Assembly: GCF_002968835.1 (NCBI RefSeq)
Contig: NZ_PKQK01000006.1
Location: 62,001 to 126,000 of the forward strand
Direction: 5' to 3'
DNA from: Paenibacillus sp. PCH8
GTDB taxonomy: Bacteria > Bacillota > Bacilli > Paenibacillales > Paenibacillaceae
DNA: 64,000 nucleotides
Below the pieces are notes generated by a model, which was not told the DNA's origin, searched no databases, and saw nothing but the letters and a program-made list of their open reading frames with translations. Of the stretch, positions 43,901 through 52,339 are shown in pieces; the stretch's first letter is position 1, and every line of letters begins with the position of its first letter. Position numbers and translations under genes: made by a program.

Positions 43901-44638
43901 ATGGATCAACATGATGAGGATTTATATGAAGAAGCAGAAGTGGATGGCATCTCCCAGTTACCGGAGAACGAAGAACTCACCATTACACGGGTTGAACGAA
44001 CGAAAAGCCGGGAAGCACGTTATCGAATCACGTTTGGCATACACTCCATTACGGTTCTTGAAGATGTGATGATTAAATACAGGATGACTCAAGGCAATAC
44101 GTTCATGAAGAAGGATCTGGAAGATATCATTCTAGCTGACGAGCGACAGCGGACGTATGCACAGTCTCTGCGCTTTTTGGAGCATAAGCCGCGTACACGA
44201 CATGAATTAAGTCAGAAACTCCGTCAGAAGGAGTTTGCTGCACCTTTGATTGAAGAGGCGCTGGATCGACTTGAGCGGGAGAAACTGGTGGATGATGATC
44301 TATTTGCGAAGGAATGGACAAGGCAACGTATGGAGGGCAAGCGGAAGGGGAAACTGTGGATAAGGCAAGAACTACGTCAAAAGGGCATTGCTACTGAACT
44401 TATTGCTGAAGCACTGGAAGGTGTCAGTTCGGATGCGGAATTTGAGACTGCTTTGAGCGCTGGTCGCAAAAAATGGAATCAGGTTAAAGGGGACGTCAAA
44501 GCGAAGAAACATAAAACGCTTCCTTTCTTAATGAGACGTGGTTTTTCGATGGATATGGTGCGTCGGGTCGTGAATTGTTTAATTGAAGAAGATGAGGCTG
44601 GGGACCCTGAAGATAACGAAGCGTTGTTATGGGACTAG
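43901..44638 (+). CDS. recX: Regulatory protein RecX
   Basis: RecX modulates RecA filament growth. The 245-residue product has an N-terminal extension of about 65 residues before the three-helix RecX repeats ('RFLEHKPRTRHELSQKLRQK', 'RLEREKLVDDDLFAKEWTRQR', 'GKLWIRQELRQKGIATELI'). GGAGGGGGA precedes the ATG. It is 154 bases behind recA with a large hairpin in between; read-through would couple it to the SOS response. Confidence 0.92.
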   Translation: MDQHDEDLYEEAEVDGISQLPENEELTITRVERTKSREARYRITFGIHSITVLEDVMIKYRMTQGNTFMKKDLEDIILADERQRTYAQSLRFLEHKPRTRHELSQKLRQKEFAAPLIEEALDRLEREKLVDDDLFAKEWTRQRMEGKRKGKLWIRQELRQKGIATELIAEALEGVSSDAEFETALSAGRKKWNQVKGDVKAKKHKTLPFLMRRGFSMDMVRRVVNCLIEEDEAGDPEDNEALLWD

Positions 44639-44666
44639 CAGACAGGAGCAACTATACTGCATTCTC

Positions 44667-44947
44667 TTGACAATTTCTTTCGTCAAATACTAAAATGGAC
44701 TTGAGTCTGTAAGAAATGGACAACCCTTTTTCCTTCCAAAAAAGCGGTTTCGGTTTCTTAAGATTCATAGCATTCATGATTATGGGTTCGCTGGTAACGG
44801 TGAATAGTACATGTAGGCATGTACATGTGAAATGAAAATCGGCGGGGGATCGCCGTAAGTATTTGTTATTCCCAAACATATGTAAGGCTTGAAAACAGAA
44901 AATTGACCAAGGAGTGCCTTGGAGGAACCAACGAGGAGGTGAACAGT
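44667..44947 (+). promoter_or_regulatory. Promoter and long leader of rny
   Basis: TTGACA (44667-44672) and TAAAAT (44691-44696), 18 bases apart, give a leader of about 245 bases. Small dyads are seen: GTACAT/ATGTAC and CGGCG/CGCCG in the middle, and CCAAGG/CCTTGG at 44908-44923 just before the ribosome site. No known RNA class was recognised. Confidence 0.6.
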
Positions 44948-46492
44948 ATGAACGAAATTGCTATCACGATCGTTCTCGTTGTGGCCGCGCTTGTCATTGG
45001 GTTCGGAGTCGGATATTTTATTCGCAAATCTCTTGCAGAGGCTAAAATCTCTAGTGCGGAACAAGCTGCCGTACAAATCGTGGAGAACGCGAAGAAAGAG
45101 GCAGAAGCACTGAAGAAAGAAACGGTGCTGGAAGCGAAGGACGAAATCCATCGCATTCGCGCCGAAGCTGAAAAAGACACTCGTGAACGTCGGAACGAAA
45201 TTCAACGACAAGAGAGACGATTGTTGCAAAAAGAAGAGTCGCTGGATAAAAAATTGGAATCACTCGAACGTAAAGAAGAGCAAGTGGCTAACAAAGAGAA
45301 ACGCATTGATGAAACACAGCAGCAGATCGAAATGATCTACAAAAACCAGGTAACGGAACTCGAACGGATCTCCAACCTTACCATGGAAGATGCACGTAGT
45401 ATCATACTGTCCAACGTAGAACAGGAAGTCCGTCATGAGACGGCTCAAATGATCAAGGACATCGAACAGCAGGCGAAGGAAGAAGCGGACAAAAAGTCGC
45501 GCGAGATTATTACGCTCGCCATCCAACGTTGTGCGGCTGACCACGTAGCGGAGACAACGGTATCTGTTGTTACCCTGCCAAATGAAGAAATGAAAGGCCG
45601 AATTATCGGTCGTGAAGGACGTAACATCCGTGCGCTTGAAACCCTTACAGGGATTGACCTCATTATCGATGATACGCCAGAAGCGGTTATCCTGTCGGGC
45701 TTTGATCCGATTCGCCGTGAAATCGCTCGTACTGCACTGGAGAAACTGGTCGCTGATGGACGAATTCACCCGGCTCGTATTGAAGAGATGGTTGAGAAGT
45801 CTCGCAAAGAAGTGGATGAGCGCATCCGTGAATACGGAGAGCAAGCTACCTTTGAAGTGGGTGTACATGGTCTGCATCCGGATCTGATCAAGATCCTGGG
45901 CCGCTTGAAGTTCCGTACGAGTTACGGTCAGAACGTCTTGAAACATTCGATGGAAGTCGCTTATCTGGCTGGATTGATGGCTGGCGAACTCGGAGAAGAC
46001 GTAACTTTGGCAAGACGTGCAGGTCTATTGCATGACATCGGTAAAGCGCTGGATCACGAAGTGGAAGGATCACATGTCGAAATCGGCGTGGAACTGGCGA
46101 AGAAATACAAAGAACATCCGGTTGTAATCAACAGTATCGCGTCCCATCACGGGGATTGCGAAGCGACTTCGGTCATTGCCATGTTGGTTGGCGCAGCAGA
46201 TGCGCTCTCTGCAGCAAGACCAGGCGCTCGTCGCGAAACGCTGGAAACGTATATCAAACGACTAGAGAAGCTGGAAGAGATTTCAGAATCGTTCGAAGGT
46301 GTCGAGAAATCGTATGCCATTCAGGCCGGACGCGAAGTTCGCGTTATGGTACAGCCTGAGAAGATTGATGATGCTGAAGCCTTCCGCCTCGCACGTGATA
46401 TCACGAAGATGATCGAGAATGAACTCGACTATCCGGGTCACATCAAAGTCACCGTCATCCGGGAAACCCGTGCGGTTGAATACGCAAAATAG
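44948..46492 (+). CDS. rny: Ribonuclease Y
   Basis: Membrane-anchored endoribonuclease that starts mRNA decay in Gram-positives. The 514-residue protein has an N-terminal membrane helix (about 4-24), a long charged coiled coil (about 30-190), a KH domain near 205-265 ('GRIIGREGRNIRALETLTGIDLI' region) and an HD domain near 330-425 with 'LLHDIGKALDHE'. AGGAGGTGA fixes the ATG at 44948. Adjacent to recA-recX and ymdB as in Bacillus. Confidence 0.96.
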   Translation: MNEIAITIVLVVAALVIGFGVGYFIRKSLAEAKISSAEQAAVQIVENAKKEAEALKKETVLEAKDEIHRIRAEAEKDTRERRNEIQRQERRLLQKEESLDKKLESLERKEEQVANKEKRIDETQQQIEMIYKNQVTELERISNLTMEDARSIILSNVEQEVRHETAQMIKDIEQQAKEEADKKSREIITLAIQRCAADHVAETTVSVVTLPNEEMKGRIIGREGRNIRALETLTGIDLIIDDTPEAVILSGFDPIRREIARTALEKLVADGRIHPARIEEMVEKSRKEVDERIREYGEQATFEVGVHGLHPDLIKILGRLKFRTSYGQNVLKHSMEVAYLAGLMAGELGEDVTLARRAGLLHDIGKALDHEVEGSHVEIGVELAKKYKEHPVVINSIASHHGDCEATSVIAMLVGAADALSAARPGARRETLETYIKRLEKLEEISESFEGVEKSYAIQAGREVRVMVQPEKIDDAEAFRLARDITKMIENELDYPGHIKVTVIRETRAVEYAK

Positions 46493-46500
46493 AGCATTAC

Positions 46501-46533
46501 GGAAAAGTGGCCGCAGTAGTGGGCCACTTTTCC
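46501..46533 (+). terminator. Hairpin between rny and ymdB
   Basis: Perfect 12-bp stem GGAAAAGTGGCC / GGCCACTTTTCC with a nine-base loop. The T residues are within the stem, so termination may be partial. Confidence 0.6.
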
Positions 46534-46659
46534 TGTTGATAGCCTTGTTAAAAAGCTTTTTTGTGAAAATTACACATAATGATGGAAGAGATAGAGTCCT
46601 GCGATGGTTCAGCATTTGAAGCAAGAGTAACGTCGCAGTGATGGAGGAGGAAGTAATCA

Positions 46660-47454
46660 ATGAAAGTATTGTTTATTGGTGACATTGTGGGCAATGTGGG
46701 ACGTAAGGCATTGAAGGAAAATTTACCTTACCTGAAATCAAAGTATAAGCCACATGTGGTCATTGTGAATGGTGAAAATGCGGCAGCAGGTCGCGGAATT
46801 ACCGGTGCGATCGCAAATGAGTTTTTCAACTGGGGTGTACATGGCATCACTCTCGGTAATCATACCTGGGACAATAAGGATATTTTTGATTTTATAGATG
46901 ATGAGCCGCGGATGATCAGGCCGGCAAACTTTCCACCAGGAACACCAGGCCGAGGATACACGGTAGTTAAAGGTGAAGGCAAGGAACTGGCCATTGTCAA
47001 TCTGCAAGGAAGAACGTTCTTGCCAGCCCTTGATTGTCCATTCCGTGTGGCTGATGAGATTGTGGATGAGCTGCGTCAGGATTACAATTGCATTCTGGTC
47101 GATATGCATGCTGAAGCGACTTCAGAGAAGATTGCCATGGGATGGCATCTAGATGGACGTGCGTCGCTCGTTGTAGGCACTCATACGCACGTTCAGAGTA
47201 ATGATGATCGGATTCTGCCTGGAGGAACGGCTTACTTAACGGATGCGGGTATGGTAGGACCTCGTGACGGCATATTGGGCATGGAACGTGAAGCCGTGCT
47301 GCGCAAGTTCTACACCCAGCTGCCGGTACGATTCGTTGTGGATGATGGCAAATGGCATTTCCATGGTGTCTTTGTAGAAATTGATGAAGCTACAGGTGCT
47401 GCAACACGCATCGAAAAAATTCGTCTTACGGAGGACGAGTGGCGCATGGAATAG
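46660..47454 (+). CDS. ymdB: YmdB-family metallophosphodiesterase
   Basis: The 264-residue protein belongs to the YmdB family; the B. subtilis member is a cyclic-nucleotide phosphodiesterase that affects biofilm and motility decisions. Metal-binding motifs seen are 'FIGDIVGNVGRKAL' at the start, 'NGENAAAGRG', 'GNHTWDN', 'DMHAEATSEK' and 'GTHTHVQSND'. GGAGGAGGAA precedes the ATG. Forms the conserved rny-ymdB-spoVS order. Confidence 0.93.
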   Translation: MKVLFIGDIVGNVGRKALKENLPYLKSKYKPHVVIVNGENAAAGRGITGAIANEFFNWGVHGITLGNHTWDNKDIFDFIDDEPRMIRPANFPPGTPGRGYTVVKGEGKELAIVNLQGRTFLPALDCPFRVADEIVDELRQDYNCILVDMHAEATSEKIAMGWHLDGRASLVVGTHTHVQSNDDRILPGGTAYLTDAGMVGPRDGILGMEREAVLRKFYTQLPVRFVVDDGKWHFHGVFVEIDEATGAATRIEKIRLTEDEWRME

Positions 47455-47492
47455 GGGTATTGTCCCATTTTGCAGGGAAACCCGTCTAAAAA

Positions 47493-47521
47493 GAAGGTAT
47501 TTTTTGGCCTCCCGCGAATAA
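47493..47521 (+). promoter_or_regulatory. Sigma-H-like promoter of spoVS
   Basis: GAAGGTATT at 47493-47501, an 11-base spacer and CGCGAATAA (core GAAT 47516-47519) match the sigma-H consensus (RnAGGAwww-N11-12-RnnGAATww) with two deviations. The spoVS gene of B. subtilis is sigma-H dependent. Confidence 0.6.
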
Positions 47522-47572
47522 CATCTAGTAAGGTGGAAACAAACTTTCAACATTCCCAGGGAGGTACTTACC

Positions 47573-47833
47573 ATGGATGTATTAAAAGTTTCAGCAAAGT
47601 CCAATCCTAATTCTGTAGCCGGCGCTCTTGCAGGGGTTCTTCGTGAACGTGGAAATGCTGAACTGCAGGCAATTGGAGCGGGAGCACTGAACCAAGCCAT
47701 CAAAGCGGTAGCAATAGCCCGGGGATTTGTAGCACCAAGTGGAGTTGACCTGATTTGTATTCCAGCTTTTACAGACATTGTGATCGACGGCGAGGATCGA
47801 ACGGCCATTAAGCTGATTGTGGAGCCCAGATAA
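47573..47833 (+). CDS. spoVS: Stage V sporulation protein S
   Basis: Highly conserved 86-residue Alba-like protein needed for late sporulation in B. subtilis. The product 'MDVLKVSAKSNPNSVAGALA' through 'AVKAVAIARGF'-like and 'DLICIPAFTDIVIDGEDRTA' matches the family over its whole length. GGAGGT precedes the ATG, and a terminator follows, so it is a single-gene unit with its own sigma-H-like promoter. Confidence 0.97.
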   Translation: MDVLKVSAKSNPNSVAGALAGVLRERGNAELQAIGAGALNQAIKAVAIARGFVAPSGVDLICIPAFTDIVIDGEDRTAIKLIVEPR

Positions 47834-47851
47834 TACATGAAGTACGCATTG

Positions 47852-47882
47852 AACCTGTTTACGATGTAGACAGGTTTTTTTG
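47852..47882 (+). terminator. spoVS terminator
   Basis: AACCTGT pairs with ACAGGTT across an 11-base loop, followed by a T run. Confidence 0.82.
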
Positions 47883-47917
47883 CGTTTTTTACGTAGTCCA
47901 TTCCAGAAGGAGGAATA

Positions 47918-48913
47918 ATGATGTCGATGCCCGACTGGTGTGTAGCCGATTTTCACTGTGATGCTTTGAGCAAAATGTTGATGCAGCCTGCACTTTCATT
48001 CGAAGATGCTTCACAACTGGATGTGAATTTGCAACGCATGCAAGAGGGGAAAGTAGGTTTACAGGCGTTCGCCATTTATTTGCCCGAAGTACTTGGCAGA
48101 GGTAAGTTTGAACATGTGATGGGGCAAGTGGAGCTTTATCGTAAACGTGTTGAAAGAAGCCAAGAGCGCCCTGGTGGTACCCAGACGTTGTTATGGCGTG
48201 ACCAGGTGCCTCTGGTGGGGCAGACAGACAGTCCGTGGGGGTTAGTCACACTGGAAGGTGTAGATGGCCTGGAGGGCAATCTGTTCTATCTGGAGTTATG
48301 CTATCAGATGGGTGTTCGAGTCGTAGGGATTACCTGGAACTATGCCAATTGGGCGGCTGACGGAGTCATGGAAAAACGTGGATCAGGTCTGACCGAGAAG
48401 GGGAAGGAACTGGTACACCTGTGTAATCAAATTGGAATGCTGCTGGATGTGTCACATCTGTCGGAGAAAGGCTTCTGGGAGCTGGTCGATTTGAGCAAAC
48501 GTCCATTTATCGCCTCACATTCGAACAGTTATAGCATATGCCCGCATGTGCGTAATCTGAAAGATGATCAGATTGGGGCCATCATCGCCCGCGAGGGCGG
48601 ATCGGGCTTACGTTTGTGCCCTGGTTTGTCAAACAGGAGGGTCAAGTGCAGATGAAAGACCTGCTACCTCACATCGAGCAGATCTGTTCCCTGGGCGGGG
48701 AACATCATCTGATGATGGGGTCTGATTTTGATGGAATTCCGACATACATTCAAGGGCTTGAACATGCAGGACATTATTATAAACTGATGGAGTTTCTGCT
48801 GAAACACTATGATGAGCAGCTGGTGCGTGGCTGGTTGTGGGGAATGCGATGAGTTATCTGGGGAACACTTGCCAGTGAGCAATTCAAAGATCAAAGTGAA
48901 TTCGGTGAAATAG
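47918..48913 (+). pseudogene. Membrane dipeptidase (renal dipeptidase family), frameshifted
   Basis: Zinc dipeptidase of the M19 family, intact up to 'AIIAREGG'. The N-terminal part has 'WCVADFHCDALSKML' (first metal ligands), 'LEGVDGLEGN' and 'LDVSHLSEKGFWELVDLSKRPFIASHSN'. From 48598 the correct frame continues as 'GLTFVPWFVKQEGQVQMKDL' and 'MMGSDFDGIP' one frame over. Adding one G to the run at 48595-48597 restores it. A second missing G at 48839-48842 restores 'GNAMSYLG', and perhaps a third at 48860-48863 extends to a stop at 48911-48913. AAGGAGGA precedes the tandem ATGs. All breaks are in G runs, so a sequencing artefact is likely. Confidence 0.82.
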
Positions 48914-49001
48914 TGGAATGGTGATGCTTATGTACAGTTTTCCGGGTTAAGGAAATAAATGTAACTGAAATAAGTGTATTTCATGAATTTTCACCAGTTC
49001 G

Positions 49002-49031
49002 TTTTCATTTCACTCCAAAAAGGGGTATAAT
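49002..49031 (+). promoter_or_regulatory. pduL promoter with upstream dyad
   Basis: A perfect TATAAT (49026-49031) follows TTTTCA (49002-49007) by 18 bases. A TGAAAT/ATTTCA dyad at 48966-48983 lies just upstream and could be an operator; no regulator is identified. Confidence 0.5.
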
Positions 49032-49093
49032 ACCAATGGATTGTTAAGAGCCTGAGTCTAGGCCATAGAGATAAACAAGGAGTGAAATTTACG

Positions 49094-49666
49094 ATGAGTA
49101 AAACAGTATCTGTGGGCGTATCTGCCCGTCACATTCATGTATCCCAAGAGCACGTCGAAATTTTGTTTGGTAAAGGTTATGAACTGACCGAATTTAAACC
49201 TCTGTCCCAGCCCGGACAATACGCTGCGAACGAAACGGTAGCGGTTATTGGTTCGAAAGGACAGTTTGATAAAGTGCGTATCCTTGGACCAGTTCGTCCT
49301 GAAACGCAACTGGAGATCTCCATGACAGATTCTTTTGCCATTGGTGTAAAAGCACCTGTACGTGAATCCGGAAGCATTGAAGGCACGCCGGGTATCACGA
49401 TTAAGGGACCTGCTGGCGAAGTGACGATTGACAAAGGTGTTATCGTTGCTGCTCGTCACATCCACTTCCACACGTCCGATGCTGCGAAATGGGGTATAGA
49501 GGACAAACAAATGCTGAAAGTTCGCTTGGGTGGGGATCGTGGCCTGGTACTGGAAAATGTACTGGCTCGTGTATCTGATTCCTTCGCACTGGACATGCAT
49601 ATTGATACGGATGAAGCTAACGCTGCTGGCGCTCGTAACGGCGACACTGCTGAAATCATCGACTAA
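49094..49666 (+). CDS. pduL: PduL-type phosphate acyltransferase
   Basis: Converts acyl-CoA (acetyl- or propanoyl-CoA) and phosphate to acyl phosphate. The 190-residue protein has the two PduL beta-barrel halves, each with zinc ligands: 'VGVSARHIHVSQEH' and 'VAARHIHFHTSDA'. The N-terminus lacks an evident encapsulation peptide and no microcompartment shell gene is nearby, so it probably acts as a cytosolic phosphotransacetylase. AAGGAGTGA at 49078-49086 fits ATG 49094; the upstream GTG at 49082 overlaps it. Own promoter and terminator. Confidence 0.9.
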   Translation: MSKTVSVGVSARHIHVSQEHVEILFGKGYELTEFKPLSQPGQYAANETVAVIGSKGQFDKVRILGPVRPETQLEISMTDSFAIGVKAPVRESGSIEGTPGITIKGPAGEVTIDKGVIVAARHIHFHTSDAAKWGIEDKQMLKVRLGGDRGLVLENVLARVSDSFALDMHIDTDEANAAGARNGDTAEIID

Positions 49667-49726
49667 TTCGATTAACCACATGAAACATCTTTAGCTGCGC
49701 ATTATAGCAGTCTAAATGAACGTATA

Positions 49727-49787
49727 AACCTGAGCACAGCCAACAGGGCCGGTTACTCCAGCACTGTTGGCGAGGCTCAGGTTTTTT
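49727..49787 (+). terminator. pduL terminator
   Basis: AACCTGAGC pairs with GCTCAGGTT, enclosing a second CCAACAG/CTGTTGG stem, followed by T run. Confidence 0.9.
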
Positions 49788-49875
49788 GGTGTTTTCCAAG
49801 TGTTCATCTGAGCCGGTGCATTTCAGAATAGATGAAGAGACAGGCGGTTTGCATGTGGAACTACAGCCCAATTCA

Positions 49876-49884
49876 TGCTATAAT
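49876..49884 (+). promoter_or_regulatory. Extended -10 promoter candidate of miaB
   Basis: TATAAT at 49879-49884 preceded by TGC (extended -10). No clear -35. Leader of about 100 bases to miaB. Confidence 0.5.
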
Positions 49885-49987
49885 TTGCTGTAATGCTCTT
49901 TTGTTGTTTTAGATGAGATATTCATGTGGAACAGGGATGAATGAACGATTTTTTATGAATAGAGGCTGTAAGGAGTGACCGAAGGAA

Positions 49988-51544
49988 ATGGCTAAAGACT
50001 CAAAAAAGGACTACTCCCAATATTTTGATTTCTCCGATGCCAAAGTAATTTCGCAAGATGAATTCAGCAAAAAGATAAGAATCCGGGGCCGTGAGATTAA
50101 CATCAAATCGGAACCCAATCATCGTCAGGAGAAACAGCGGGGCAAGGAAGACGTTCAAGTGCTTTACGAAAATGCCGTTCCCGATGAACTGAAAAACATA
50201 GGGAACGGCAAACATTATATTGTATATACGTTTGGGTGTCAGATGAACGAACATGACTCGGAGACCATCAAAGGATTGCTGGAGTCCATGGGATATCAGG
50301 CTACAGAGGATCGCAAAGAGGCAGACGTTATTCTCATGAATACTTGTGCCATACGGGAAAATGCGGAAGACAAAGTGTTCGGTGAGCTTGGCCATCTGAA
50401 AACACTAAAACTCGAGCGTCCGGGATTGTTACTTGGTGTATGTGGTTGTATGTCCCAAGAGGAAGGCGTCGTCAACCGGATTATGCAGAAACATGGCTTT
50501 GTGGATATGATCTTTGGTACACATAATGTGCATCGGCTGCCACATCTGATCCAGGAAGCGCTGTTCAGTAAAGAAATGGTTGTTGAGGTATGGTCCAAGG
50601 AAGGTGACATCATTGAGAACTTGCCTAAGAAACGTGAGGGAATGCGCGGCTGGGTTAACATTATGTATGGCTGCGACAAGTTCTGTACATATTGCATCGT
50701 TCCGTTCACGCGGGGCAAAGAACGCAGCCGTCGTCCGGAAGACGTTATTGCTGAAGTGAGGGAACTGGCACGTCAGGGCTTCAAGGAGATCACTCTGCTT
50801 GGTCAGAATGTGAATGCGTACGGCAAGGACTTCACTGATCTGAACTACAGCTTCGGTGACTTGATGGATGATATTCGCCAAATTGATATTCCGCGAGTGC
50901 GGTTTACAACGAGCCATCCACGTGACTTTGACGATCGCTTGATTGAAGTGCTCGCCAAGGGAGGAAACCTGGTAGAGCATATCCATCTCCCGGTGCAGTC
51001 TGGCAGTTCGGAAGTACTCAAGCGTATGAGCCGCAAGTATAGCCGGGAACACTATCTGAACCTGGCTGGCAAAATCAGAACGGCCATTCCGGATGTCGTG
51101 TTGACAACGGACATTATTGTTGGTTTCCCTGGGGAAACCGAAGAACAATTTGAAGATACACTTTCCCTTGTTCGTGAAGTAGGGTATGATTTTGCCTATA
51201 CCTTCATCTACTCCCCGCGTGAAGGCACGCCTGCTGCGGTGATGGAGGATAACGTACCGATGGAAGTGAAGAAGGAACGTTTGAGACGCTTGAATGAAAC
51301 GGTTAACGAGTATAGCCATCGTAGCAATGAAGAGCAACGAGGCAAGGTGGTTGAAGTGCTTGTTGAAGGTGAAAGCAAGCGGAATTCCGATGTCCTGGCA
51401 GGGCGTACACGCAGCAACAAGCTGGTTCATTTTGAGGGTTCCAAAGAATTGATCGGTACATTTGTACAAGTGGAAATCACCGATCCAATGACTTTTTATA
51501 TTCGGGGCCACCTGCTCTCTGAGAAGGTAGCTGCCAATCAGTAA
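49988..51544 (+). CDS. miaB: tRNA-2-methylthio-N6-dimethylallyladenosine synthase MiaB
   Basis: Radical SAM methylthiotransferase acting on A37 of tRNAs. The 518-residue protein has an N-terminal extension of about 70 residues as in Bacillus, the UPF0004 domain with three Cys ('FGCQMNEHDSE', 'MNTCAIRE', 'GVCGCM'), the radical SAM motif 'CDKFCTYC' near 230, and a C-terminal TRAM domain (about 445-510). In Bacillus miaB is followed by ricA (ymcA), also true here. AAGGAGTGA with a further AAGGAA precedes the ATG. Confidence 0.96.
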   Translation: MAKDSKKDYSQYFDFSDAKVISQDEFSKKIRIRGREINIKSEPNHRQEKQRGKEDVQVLYENAVPDELKNIGNGKHYIVYTFGCQMNEHDSETIKGLLESMGYQATEDRKEADVILMNTCAIRENAEDKVFGELGHLKTLKLERPGLLLGVCGCMSQEEGVVNRIMQKHGFVDMIFGTHNVHRLPHLIQEALFSKEMVVEVWSKEGDIIENLPKKREGMRGWVNIMYGCDKFCTYCIVPFTRGKERSRRPEDVIAEVRELARQGFKEITLLGQNVNAYGKDFTDLNYSFGDLMDDIRQIDIPRVRFTTSHPRDFDDRLIEVLAKGGNLVEHIHLPVQSGSSEVLKRMSRKYSREHYLNLAGKIRTAIPDVVLTTDIIVGFPGETEEQFEDTLSLVREVGYDFAYTFIYSPREGTPAAVMEDNVPMEVKKERLRRLNETVNEYSHRSNEEQRGKVVEVLVEGESKRNSDVLAGRTRSNKLVHFEGSKELIGTFVQVEITDPMTFYIRGHLLSEKVAANQ

Positions 51545-51584
51545 TAGTAATACACACACCAATAAGATGAATCTTGGAGGTTTA

Positions 51585-51760
51585 ATATAAAGGTTTGGAC
51601 ATACAGCGCAAGTAGCGAAGGGAACGGAATCGATTCTGCTGAAGCGAAGCGTTCGCCTTTGTCTCCGAATTTTAAACCTTTGATAAATTTAATCAAGAAA
51701 ATTTGGAGACAACAGCGATCAAAAGAACGATCCGTAACCGTAGCGGTCATGGAGCAATCG
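51585..51760 (+). repeat. Large imperfect palindromic intergenic element
   Basis: Between miaB and ricA lies a long foldable block. AAAGGTTT (51589-51596) and AAACCTTT (51674-51681) are inverted, GCGAA/TTCGC makes a tight hairpin at 51644-51656, and a 20-base arm at 51654-51673 pairs imperfectly with 51698-51717 around an inner CTTTGAT/ATCAAG stem. Further small dyads follow (ACCG/CGGT). Open frames on both strands here look like by-products of the palindrome. It resembles a dispersed Paenibacillus intergenic repeat, but only one copy is in this window. Boundaries are approximate. Confidence 0.55.
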
Positions 51761-51821
51761 TCTGAATTTATATTAAGCCAGGTTTTCATCTTATATCATC
51801 TCATAGAATGGAGCGATTTCA

Positions 51822-52271
51822 GTGGCGCAGGAAGAAGTGCAGTACAACCATTATGGAATGCCTACCTACGATACGCGCAATCTGGTCATACGCGACGACA
51901 TTATGGGAAAAACCAAAGAGTTGGCGGATATGCTTGGAACGAGTGAAGAAGTTAGACAGTTTCAGCAGGCTGAATCCAAAATTCGTGATCATGAACGCAT
52001 CCAGCAATTGATTGCAACGATCAAGAAGAAGCAAAAAGAGATCGTTGCATTTGAGAGCTTCAAAAACGGTGAGATGGTCAGCAAAATTGAACAGGAAATT
52101 GAAGATCTGCAAAGTGAACTGGACAGCATTCCATTGGTTACGGAATTTCAGCAGAGCCAGAGCGATATCAACTACTTGCTTCAGCTTGTGATTTCCGTAA
52201 TCCGGGATACGGTTTCCGAAAAAGTGAACGTGGAAGCTGGAACGGATTCACCTCCGACCAGTTGCGGTTAA
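51822..52271 (+). CDS. ricA: RicA (YmcA), YlbF/YmcA family
   Basis: Component of the RicA-RicF-RicT complex, which assists RNase Y mRNA maturation and Spo0A activation in B. subtilis. The 149-residue protein is largely helical ('LADMLGTSEEVRQFQQAESKI', 'KKKQKEIVAFESFKNGEM') and ends 'TDSPPTSCG' with a single Cys; the Bacillus complex binds iron-sulfur clusters through several cysteines. GTG start with GGAGCGA. Placement after miaB matches Bacillus. It is preceded by the palindromic element rather than a promoter. Confidence 0.85.
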   Translation: MAQEEVQYNHYGMPTYDTRNLVIRDDIMGKTKELADMLGTSEEVRQFQQAESKIRDHERIQQLIATIKKKQKEIVAFESFKNGEMVSKIEQEIEDLQSELDSIPLVTEFQQSQSDINYLLQLVISVIRDTVSEKVNVEAGTDSPPTSCG

Positions 52272-52281
52272 ATGACGGAAG

Positions 52282-52308
52282 GGTGCGGACGCAGTCCGCG
52301 CCTTTTTT
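52282..52308 (+). terminator. ricA terminator
   Basis: GGTGCGGAC pairs with GTCCGCGCC around GCA, followed by six T. Confidence 0.9.
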
Positions 52309-52339
52309 GACATTAACTAGGTATTAAGATGAGGTGGCT

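Noticed and set aside
50429..51562. 377-codon frame on the - strand opposite miaB
   Set aside because: Long, but antisense to a fully conserved radical SAM gene; its sequence looks like a complement artefact.
51538..51789. 83-codon - strand frame and 95-codon + strand frame (51659-51946) over the miaB-ricA gap
   Set aside because: Both arise from the palindromic element; no good start context, and the + frame runs into ricA out of frame.
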